5,143 bases of DNA. Origin: Clostridiales bacterium (GTDB lineage: Bacteria > Bacillota > Desulfitobacteriia > Desulfitobacteriales > Desulfitobacteriaceae). The position numbers and the translations under genes are program-made. Shown here piece by piece: positions 1 through 5,143 of the stretch (position 1 is the stretch's first letter; the number at the start of each line of letters is the position of its first letter). A model generated the notes under the pieces. That model was not told the DNA's origin. It did no database searches and saw only the letters and a list, made by a program, of their open reading frames with translations. Location: NCBI GenBank assembly GCA_027357125.1, contig DAHVVW010000167.1:1-5143 (forward strand). Reading direction: 5' to 3'.

Positions 1-114
1 GTCTTCGGATAAGCCGTGCCAATCTCTCGAATCTGTGCTCGGCTGTTCTTCAGGTCGGTGGGGTGTTGGTTTTGTGTTCGGGTTCGCGTTCTTATCCGGG
101 AATTCTTTTTTCAT
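1..114 (-). CDS. Partial unknown protein, N-terminal 38 codons only
   Basis: This is the start of a gene reading leftward off the window edge. An ATG at 114-112 opens a frame of 38 codons with no stop. A strong Shine-Dalgarno core (GGGGG, complement of 122-126) sits 7 nt upstream, which is the main support for a real gene. The visible peptide starts MKKEFPDKNANPNTKPTP and is very hydrophilic, rich in Pro, Asn, Thr and charged residues, and ends DWHGLSED at the edge. It has no signal peptide or membrane segment in the visible part and looks like a disordered N-terminal leader before a domain lying outside the window. I do not recognise the family. It lies 135 bases downstream of the DUF1624-like membrane protein on the same strand and might share its transcript, but that is inference. 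The whole protein could also be small. Confidence 0.55.
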   Translation of the reverse strand, partial: MKKEFPDKNANPNTKPTPHRPEEQPSTDSRDWHGLSED

Positions 115-121
115 ACGTTAG

Positions 122-126
122 CCCCC
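122..126 (-). promoter_or_regulatory. Ribosome binding site of the left-edge gene
   Basis: On the minus strand the sequence reads GGGGG, followed by 7 nt and then ATG at 114. This is the same G-rich type of site that precedes nrdR and nrdJ on the other strand, which supports the start chosen for the truncated gene. Confidence 0.55.
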
Positions 127-207
127 ATATTGCTTTTAAATAATCTGCTTTACTAGTTTAACCGTATTTGCCAATAATTATATCGGACGGTAGTCTTAGC
201 TATTTCG

Positions 208-237
208 CATGAAGGTTGCACCTAGCTTCGCTTCATG
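208..237. repeat. Inverted repeat (7-bp arms) downstream of the DUF1624-like gene
   Basis: CATGAAG at 208-214 is perfectly complementary to CTTCATG at 231-237, with a 16-base loop. It lies 13 bases past the stop of the leftward membrane-protein gene, where a terminator could sit. The stem is short, only moderately GC-rich, and no T-tract follows it on the minus strand, so termination would be weak or absent. The rest of 115-249 shows no gene and no convincing promoter. Confidence 0.3.
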
Positions 238-249
238 GGTGTAAAGAAG

Positions 250-981
250 TTAGCGTGCAAGGGCCAAAAATGTAAAAATAGCGCCCAAAAGGAGAGGCTG
301 GTGAACCAGATAAATCATCAAGGAGTGTTTGCTGAGACTTGAGCTCAAGGAAATGGGTAGAAAGGTTCGTCTGGGTTGGAGGAAGCCGGGATTTTCCCTG
401 CGAGCTTTCATGTAGAATAACCGATAAGCGATTAGTCCTAAAATTGATACGGAAAGGTAGGGAAAGATCGGGAAGTAGTCAACACTCCCGAACTCGGGAT
501 ATTTTACCCCAATTGGTAGGAGCAGCGGTGTTGGCAGATAAAGTTTATTAAGTGTGAATCCGATGGTTGCGGATAGAATAGCGAGTATGATGAGAACGGG
601 GATTTTTTGCTTGCGCAAGAAAAATAAGATGAGGGTTGCGACTCCGAGAAAATGCAGAATTCCGAAGCGAACGTATTGCTCCGGCATGACCAAATAAGTA
701 ATAGCGGTGATAATTAATCCATACGAAAATATTTTTAAACCTTGGCGCAGGGGATTGCGGCTTAGTCCGCTGCTAACGCCGGACACAAATATAAATAGTA
801 AGGCCGAAGTTTTCTGCAAAGTATGCCAGAACAGAGCATGGTAGTCTATTGGAAAATTCGCAAATTCCTTAAGGTCATAAATAAGATGATACACAACCAT
901 CAAAACTATGGCCAACGTTTTGATCAAGTCAAGTTCATGGATGCGCGTGCGCATGTAAGAATCAAGATTGCCGGCAGCCAC
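250..981 (-). CDS. DUF1624 / HGSNAT catalytic-domain-like membrane protein
   Basis: A 243-residue polytopic membrane protein resembling the bacterial DUF1624 family, related to the catalytic domain of heparan-alpha-glucosaminide N-acetyltransferase and to other membrane acyltransferases. Seen in the sequence: about seven hydrophobic segments (roughly residues 19-37, 58-73, 82-99, 106-122, 127-144, 169-189, 219-241). Family-like motifs are ELDLIKTLAIVLMVVYH (16-32), FIFVSGVSSG (63-72), GILHFLGV (107-114), DYFPIFPYLSVSILG (168-182) and YLVHQP (224-229). The length suits the short bacterial members. A role as a transmembrane acyltransferase is inferred from the family; no substrate can be named. 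The start is uncertain. GTG at 981 has GGAG about 12 nt upstream, slightly too far. ATG at 954 (MRTRIHELD) would put the conserved region at the very N-terminus but lacks a ribosome binding site. The gene is divergent from nrdR and is not obviously related to nucleotide metabolism. Confidence 0.85.
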   Translation of the reverse strand: MAAGNLDSYMRTRIHELDLIKTLAIVLMVVYHLIYDLKEFANFPIDYHALFWHTLQKTSALLFIFVSGVSSGLSRNPLRQGLKIFSYGLIITAITYLVMPEQYVRFGILHFLGVATLILFFLRKQKIPVLIILAILSATIGFTLNKLYLPTPLLLPIGVKYPEFGSVDYFPIFPYLSVSILGLIAYRLFYMKARRENPGFLQPRRTFLPISLSSSLSKHSLMIYLVHQPLLLGAIFTFLALAR

Positions 982-1192
982 AATCTTTTGACACTCCGTT
1001 TCCGTGGTTGATGAATTTGAAAAGTTTCTTATCTCTTATTATGGCAGTGAATCTTGTCGTTTAATCAAATAATAGTGAATGCTGTCGGAAATATGATAAA
1101 AGTATAATCGGTATTTGTTCGTGAGAATGAGAGCGAGCGATATTTAAGGATATAGGACTATCGGGGCGGACTGTAATAGTACTTTTAGAGGA

Positions 1193-1222
1193 TTGACATA
1201 CTACATATGGTGTTGCTACAAT
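1193..1222 (+). promoter_or_regulatory. Sigma-A-type promoter of nrdR(-nrdJ)
   Basis: TTGACA at 1193-1198 is a perfect -35 hexamer. TACAAT at 1217-1222 is a near-perfect -10 hexamer, with an 18-bp spacer. The transcription start would fall near 1229-1231, giving a leader of about 22-25 bases before the GTG of nrdR. The promoter overlaps two NrdR boxes, so bound repressor would occlude it. Because nrdJ follows without a visible terminator or its own clear promoter, this probably drives both genes. The upstream stretch 982-1192 holds no gene; a promoter for the leftward gene must lie there, but I could not pick one with confidence. Confidence 0.75.
1198..1213 (+). promoter_or_regulatory. NrdR box 1 (operator)
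   Basis: The 16-mer ATACTACATATGGTGT matches the published NrdR-box consensus acaCwAtATaTwGtgt at 13 of 16 positions by eye, including the C, A and AT core and the GTGT end. It starts at the last base of the -35 hexamer and fills most of the spacer, a typical repressing position. Confidence 0.75.
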
Positions 1223-1229
1223 AATCCTT

Positions 1230-1245
1230 GTACTACATATGGGGG
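1230..1245 (+). promoter_or_regulatory. NrdR box 2 (operator)
   Basis: This second copy shares the exact 12-mer TACTACATATGG (1231-1242) with box 1 (1199-1210), at a spacing of exactly 32 bp, about three helical turns. NrdR sites characteristically occur as such phased pairs. Its right arm is degenerate (GGGGG instead of GTGT), apparently because the same bases form the Shine-Dalgarno of nrdR. It also covers the predicted transcription start. Confidence 0.7.
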
Positions 1246-1248
1246 TGA
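1241..1248 (+). promoter_or_regulatory. Ribosome binding site deciding the nrdR GTG start
   Basis: GGGGGTGA is close to the ideal GGAGGTGA and lies 4 nt before the GTG at 1253 (7 nt from the G core). It fixes the start at 1253. A longer frame open from TTG at 1193 would begin on the -35 hexamer, so it cannot be the start for a transcript from this promoter. Confidence 0.75.
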
Positions 1249-1252
1249 ACCT

Positions 1253-1729
1253 GTGCGCTGTCCGTTTTGTGGAAATGAGGATACCAAAGTCCTTGACTCG
1301 CGCCAAGTAGAAGAAGGCTCGGCGATCCGGCGGCGGCGGGAATGCGAGGATTGCTCCCGGCGTTTTACCACGTATGAAAGGTATGAGGATGTGCCTTTGA
1401 TCGTGGTCAAAAAAGATGGACGGCGGGAAGAGTTTGCACGGGCCAAATTGATGGCGGGCATGCTTAAAGCCTGTGAAAAGCGACCGGTTGCTGTCGAACA
1501 GATTGAACAAGCGGCCTATGACATTGACAAGGCTTTACGCAACAGTCATGAACGGGAAGTTTCGAGCGAGGAAGTAGGGGAGGCGGTGATGGAACGTCTT
1601 TTCAACTTGGATGAAGTGGCGTATATAAGATTTGCTTCGGTTTACCGGCAATTTACAGATGTTCAGCGTTTTATGCAAGAATTAAATGAACTGATGGAGA
1701 AAAAGGGCAGGCATTCTGCAGCAAATTAA
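1253..1729 (+). CDS. nrdR: Transcriptional repressor NrdR
   Basis: A 158-residue NrdR, the zinc- and nucleotide-binding repressor of ribonucleotide reductase operons. In this family the ATP-cone binds ATP or dATP and changes the oligomeric state, which controls binding to paired NrdR boxes. Seen here: MRCPFCG at the N-terminus and a zinc ribbon with Cys3, Cys6, Cys31 and Cys34. An arginine-rich DNA-contacting stretch (RRRRECEDC, 26-34) is followed by RRFTTYER and then an ATP-cone of about 90 residues beginning near [11 protein letters not shown]. The length is normal for the family (about 150-160). The GTG start is chosen because it gives the canonical N-terminus and follows a strong ribosome binding site. 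The gene lies directly downstream of two NrdR boxes, implying autoregulation, and 71 bases upstream of nrdJ, its expected target. All zinc ligands are present and no defect is visible. Confidence 0.97.
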   Translation: MRCPFCGNEDTKVLDSRQVEEGSAIRRRRECEDCSRRFTTYERYEDVPLIVVKKDGRREEFARAKLMAGMLKACEKRPVAVEQIEQAAYDIDKALRNSHEREVSSEEVGEAVMERLFNLDEVAYIRFASVYRQFTDVQRFMQELNELMEKKGRHSAAN

Positions 1730-1787
1730 TGATTCGTGCCTTAATTGAGATAAGTCATTTTTAATAATTTTGTAAGAAAAAAAGGTT

Positions 1788-1803
1788 GGGGGTATCGACA
1801 TTG
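1788..1803 (+). promoter_or_regulatory. Ribosome binding site and TTG start of nrdJ
   Basis: GGGGG at 1788-1792 is followed by 8 nt and the TTG at 1801. The frame is closed upstream by TAA at 1765-1767, and the first in-frame ATG lies more than 40 codons further in, inside conserved sequence. TTG at 1801 is therefore the best start. TTG at 1786 is the only other candidate and has no suitable upstream site. The nrdR-nrdJ gap (1730-1800) shows no stable hairpin with a T-tract, consistent with co-transcription. Confidence 0.75.
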
Positions 1804-4800
1804 AGTTTCGAAGAAAAAGTACCGAAAACATGGCCTAAGGCAAATCTGACGCCTAATGCCCGTGTGGTACTGGAAAAACGCTATCTGAAGCAGGAAAACG
1901 GGAAAGCAGTGGAAAGCCCGGAAGATATGCTTTACCGGGTCGCCACGGTGATTGCGCAAGTTGAAGAAGAAAAGTACGGCAAAGGAAAAAAAGAAACTCA
2001 GGCTCTGGCGAAAGAATTTTATGCCATGATGGCCAATCTCGAATTTATGCCTAATTCACCGACCTTAATGAATGCCGGCAGGGATCTGGGCCAGCTGAGT
2101 GCGTGCTTTGTCTTGCCTGTTGAGGACAGCATGGAAAAAATCTTCGATGCGATTAAGAATGCTGCCATTATTCATAAATCAGGGGGAGGGACGGGATTCA
2201 GCTTTTCCCGCCTGCGCCCTAAAAACAGTGCGGTTCGTTCAACCGGTGGAGTCGCTTCCGGTCCGGTATCTTTTATGAAAGTGTTTAACTCAGCTACGGA
2301 AGCTGTAAAGCAGGGCGGCACCCGCCGTGGGGCCAACATGGGGATACTTAGGGTGGATCACCCGGATATTTTGGAATTCATTCAGTGCAAAGAAAATAAC
2401 AAGGAAATAACGAACTTCAATATTTCTGTTGGTATCACCGAGCAATTTATGGAAGCCTTGCGCGCGGGACAAGCCTATGATTTAGTTGACCCGCATACGG
2501 GCAAAGCAGTGATGCAGCTATCCGCGCAGGAAGTTTTTGATAAAATCGTTGACCATGCCTGGCGCAACGGGGAACCGGGCGTTGTGTTCCTGGACCGCCT
2601 GAATAAGGACAACCCGACTCCGCATCTGGGAGAGATTGAGGCGACCAATCCGTGCGTCACCGGCGACACGTGGGTGCTTACGGATCAAGGCCCGGTGCAA
2701 GTTAAAGATATTTTAGGGCAAGAGACAGCAGTGGCTATAAACGGGGAATATCACCGGACCAGTGCCGAGGGTTTCTTTAGCACCGGGGTTAAACCGGTCT
2801 TGGAAATTCTTACGGACAGGGGTTATCAGATTAAAGTTACGGCTGATCACCTCATTCGGGTAGCGGCCAAGATTACCCGGGAGGAAATAGCGGAAGCATG
2901 GAAGGCTGCTGGGGAGCTTCAGCCCGGCGATGAAATAATCCTTTCTAACAACCGGGGGCTCAAGTGGGAAGGGAAAGGCACATTTGATGAAGGATATCTG
3001 CTCGGCCTGCTTCTCGGTGACGGCACCTTGAAAGAAGACGGGGGGGTTATTTCCGTCTGGGGTGAGGACGAGGGGGCAATTTCTCTAATTGAAGCTGCGG
3101 AAAAAGCTGCTTTCAGTTTGCCTCATCGTTCAGATTTTCAAGGATTTCAGAAGGAGATTGGCGAGAGAAAGGAACATCGCTTAAGGCTGGCTGCGTTGCG
3201 TGACCTGGCGGCTGAGTACGGCATCTATCCCGGAGCTAAGAGTCTGACTTCTCTTTTAGAAAAAACCGGCTATGATTTTCAGCGGGCGCTGTTAAGAGGG
3301 CTCTTTGATACCGATGGAACGGTAGTTGGTACCCAGGAAAAAGGGGTTTCCGTCCGGCTCTGGCAAAAGAATCTTGAAGGTTTGACAATTGTGCAACGGA
3401 TGCTCCACCGCTTAGGAATTGCTTCAACGATTTATCTCAATCGCAAGCCTTCAGGATTAAAATCCTTGCCTGACGGGCAGGGGGGCATGAAGGAATATGA
3501 GGTTCAGGCAGGCCATGAATTAGCGGTCAGTCAGGATAACCTGGCGCAGTTTGCAGAGATTATCGGTTTCAGCCATAAGAAAAAGCAACAAGAACTTACG
3601 GCCAAGCTCGATTCCTATCAGAGATCTATGAACAGGGAACGTTTTGTGGCAACCGTTACGGAGTGCGTGCCTGCGGGCGAGGAAGAAGTCTATGATGCAC
3701 AAGTACCGGGCGTAAATGCCTTTGATGCCAATGGCATTTATGTGCACAACTGCGGGGAACAGCCACTACTGCCCAATGAGGCCTGCAACCTTGGCTCCAT
3801 TAACCTTAAGTTGATGGTCACGGAAAAGGACGGCAAGGTTGTGGTGGATTGGGAAAAGTTAGGGCACATCACGCGGCTGTCTGTGCGTTTTCTGGATGAT
3901 GTAATCGATGCCAACCAATACCCGCTGCCGAACATTGAGGAAATGGTCAAGGGAAATCGCAAGATTGGCCTCGGGGTCATGGGCTTTGCGGATATGCTGA
4001 TTTTGCTTCAGACTTCCTACGCTTCGGAAGAGGCCGTAGAGTACGCGGAAAAAGTGATGAAATTCATGCAGACCGAGGCGCGGCTCGAATCAGAGCGCCT
4101 GGCTGCAGAAAGGGGCACTTTCCCCAACTATTCCGGCTCTGTCTATGACGGGATGATGAAGCTGCGCAATGCGACCTTGACCACGATTGCCCCGACCGGG
4201 ACGATTTCTATGATCTGCGGCGCTTCCAGCGGAGTGGAGCCATTATTTGCGGTGGCGTATACAAAGACCGTGATGGATGGCACTTCCCTGGTGGAGGTAA
4301 ATCCGATTTTTGAACAGTTTGCGAATGAGTTTTCCTTCTACTCTCCGGAGCTTATGCACAAAATCGCTGAAACCGGTACAGTCTTGGGCGTCCCTGAAGT
4401 GCCGAACTGGGTCCAGGAAGTCTTTATTACCGCTCAGGAAATCGAACCGGAATGGCACATCAAAATTCAGGCCGCTTTCCAGAAGTTTACTGACAATGCG
4501 GTCTCGAAGACGATCAATTTCGCCAACGCGGCCACGCATGAGGATATTGCCAAGGCTTATCGGCTTGCGTATGACCTTAATTGCAAAGGGCTGACCGTGT
4601 ATCGCGATGGCAGCCGCGAGGAGCAGGTGCTCTCGACCGGTACGGCAGCGGCACAGAAAGACAGCGGCAAGAACGCCACCGGTGGCGATAACACCGCACT
4701 TCCACCCAAAGTGCCGTTTGTGCCTGAAGTGAATACGGTAATTCCGCGCCCGCGCCCGGCAGTGACGATGGGAGTTACGGAAAAGATCAAAATCGGCTGC

Positions 4801-5143
4801 GGCAACCTTTATGTCAGTGTTAATGCCGATGAGAAAGGGATCTGCGAGGTCTTTACCAACACCGGACGGGCCGGAGGGTGCTCCTCCCAGTCCGAAGCCA
4901 CCGCCAGGCTGATCTCGATTGCGCTTCGTTCCGGGCTGTCCGTAGAGGCGATTATGGAGCAGATTCGCGGCATCCGCTGCCCCGCCTGCATCCGCCGTGA
5001 GGGCGTAACCGTCACTTCCTGCCCGGATGCCATCGCCCGCGTTATCAAGAAATATATGGACATCGGCCCGAATGGCAATGGAAACGGAAACGGTAATGGT
5101 AATGGTAACGGAAATGGAAATGATGCGGCCATGAAAATGGTGA
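1801..5143 (+). CDS. nrdJ: Class II B12-dependent ribonucleotide reductase with intein, 3' partial
   Basis: Adenosylcobalamin-dependent ribonucleotide reductase, which makes deoxyribonucleotides using a thiyl radical generated from the cobalamin cofactor. The frame is open to the window end: 1114 precursor residues are visible, 748 without the intein. Seen, in precursor numbering: first redox Cys102 (QLSACFVLP), [14 protein letters not shown] (127-140), specificity loop [10 protein letters not shown] (171-180), and the active-site motif N283-P284-[intein]-C651-G652-E653-Q654. Second redox Cys662 ([11 protein letters not shown]), phosphate-binding PTGTIS (about 798-803) and YRDGSR ending the barrel follow. 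A linker with IPRPRP leads to a TSCPD domain (about 990-1080), then an Asn-Gly repeat (1091-1107). By homology with E. coli NrdA, C651 is the radical cysteine (C439). There is no N-terminal ATP-cone; the protein begins straight at the [14 protein letters not shown] region. The usual Cys-rich C-terminal tail presumably lies past the edge. It is probably co-transcribed with nrdR and repressed by it. No cobalamin riboswitch is visible. Confidence 0.96.
   Translation, partial: [1114 protein letters not shown]
2653..3750 (+). mobile_element. Intein in nrdJ, inserted before the catalytic cysteine
   Basis: A 366-residue in-frame intein (precursor residues 285-650). It begins with Cys1 in [20 protein letters not shown] (block A). 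TADH, with Thr63 and His66, forms block B, and [17 protein letters not shown] is block F. It ends YVHN with penultimate His365 and terminal Asn366 (block G), followed by extein Cys+1. Every residue needed for canonical class 1 splicing is present. Removing it restores an uninterrupted [23 protein letters not shown] sequence typical of NrdJ, which fixes both borders to the residue. Extein position -1 is proline. A LAGLIDADG endonuclease domain lies in the middle, making this a full-length rather than mini-intein. No stop or frameshift is visible. A few sampled stretches show GC content similar to the neighbouring N-extein, so recent arrival is not indicated. Confidence 0.96.
2986..3540 (+). other. 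LAGLIDADG (DOD) homing endonuclease domain of the intein
   Basis: Two dodecapeptide motifs typical of a pseudo-dimeric LAGLIDADG endonuclease are visible: [12 protein letters not shown] (block C, Asp at intein residue 123, codon 3019) and [12 protein letters not shown] (block E, Asp at residue 221, codon 3313). The 98-residue spacing and both acidic metal ligands fit an active enzyme, which would cleave intein-less nrdJ alleles at the insertion site and spread the intein by recombination. Domain limits are approximate, placed between the splicing blocks. Activity is inferred from intact motifs only. Confidence 0.85.
4768..5037 (+). other. TSCPD domain of NrdJ
   Basis: This C-terminal domain of class II reductases contains the literal T-S-C-P-D signature (codons 5014-5028). 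It starts at [15 protein letters not shown] and carries six cysteines (precursor residues 1000, 1015, 1027, 1060, 1063, 1074), including a CPAC pair. It lies between the catalytic barrel and the C-terminal tail. The cysteines suggest metal binding or a role in redox recycling, which is inference. Confidence 0.85.
5071..5121 (+). repeat. Asn-Gly repeat linker in NrdJ (AAYGGN hexanucleotide repeat)
   Basis: Eight tandem Asn-Gly units plus a final Asn (17 residues) follow the TSCPD domain, encoded by a degenerate AAYGGN hexamer. Both codons vary (AAT/AAC; GGC, GGA, GGT), so the repeat is imperfect at DNA level but perfect at protein level. It probably forms a flexible tether between the TSCPD domain and the C-terminal tail, of which DAAMKMV is visible before the window ends. 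Confidence 0.9.

Noticed and set aside
339..551. Plus-strand frames at 339-551 and 823-1011
   Set aside because: They lie antisense to the DUF1624-like membrane protein, whose motifs and hydrophobic segments are convincing. Their own translations resemble nothing.
982..1192. A promoter at TATAAT 1103-1108 (plus) or at CATAAT on the minus strand near 1038-1043
   Set aside because: The -10-like hexamers exist in AT-rich sequence, but no -35 partner lies at 16-18 bp on either strand. Neither could be supported.
1193..1252. A 20-codon N-terminal extension of NrdR from TTG at 1193
   Set aside because: The TTG is the first half of the -35 hexamer, the extension is not NrdR-like, and the strong ribosome binding site serves GTG at 1253, which gives the canonical MRCPFCG start.
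1061..1510. A 149-codon minus-strand frame, with a second of 81 codons at 1216-1461
   Set aside because: Both overlap nrdR on the opposite strand, which has clear family motifs. They show no recognisable domain and would cross the promoter and operators.
1730..1800. A terminator or a separate nrdJ promoter between nrdR and nrdJ
   Set aside because: Only a 4-bp CTTA/TAAG pairing and a short T run were seen, and TTGAGA has no acceptable -10 partner. No NrdR box is visible there.
1730..1800. A cobalamin riboswitch before the B12-dependent reductase
   Set aside because: The 71-base gap is too short for the roughly 200-base element, and no B12-box-like sequence was seen there or upstream of nrdR.
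4809..5132. Minus-strand frame of 107 codons with a Pro/Phe/Leu repeat, and other minus-strand frames between 2290 and 4805
   Set aside because: These are complements of nrdJ. The repeat is only the reverse of the Asn-Gly coding stretch, and a continuous NrdJ frame with all catalytic motifs covers the whole region.

Overview
The window looks like a piece of a low-to-mid GC Gram-positive anaerobe, most likely a clostridial (Peptococcaceae-type) Firmicute. This is inferred from strong G-rich Shine-Dalgarno sequences (GGGGG cores), GTG and TTG starts, the nrdR-nrdJ gene pair, and a class II (B12-dependent) ribonucleotide reductase of the type common in such organisms. No taxonomic marker gene is present, so the assignment is tentative.

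Left part (1-981), minus strand. The window opens inside the start of a gene reading leftward off the edge (38 codons visible, good ribosome binding site, unknown function). Upstream of it on the same strand is a complete gene for a roughly seven-helix membrane protein of the DUF1624 / heparan-alpha-glucosaminide N-acetyltransferase catalytic-domain-like family. The 135-base gap between them holds a short inverted repeat but no clear terminator.

Middle (982-1252). A divergent intergenic region carries a near-consensus sigma-A promoter (TTGACA, 18 bp, TACAAT). Two NrdR-box operators exactly 32 bp apart overlap it: one covers the -35/spacer region, the other the likely transcription start and the ribosome binding site.

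Right part (1253-5143), plus strand. nrdR encodes the zinc-ribbon/ATP-cone repressor of ribonucleotide reductase genes. It is followed after 71 bases, with no evident terminator, by nrdJ, an adenosylcobalamin-dependent ribonucleotide reductase that starts at TTG and runs off the window end. nrdJ is interrupted in frame by a 366-residue intein with a two-motif LAGLIDADG homing-endonuclease domain. The insertion lies immediately before the catalytic thiyl-radical cysteine of the NPCGEQ motif, so that cysteine doubles as the +1 splicing nucleophile and the reductase cannot work until the intein has spliced out. Near the window end the reductase has a TSCPD domain followed by an Asn-Gly repeat linker.

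The genes form one circuit. NrdR senses nucleotide state through its ATP-cone and probably represses its own promoter and the co-transcribed nrdJ. NrdJ makes deoxyribonucleotides after protein splicing. I found no wholly unknown system; the intein placement and the compact NrdR operator are the most interesting elements.
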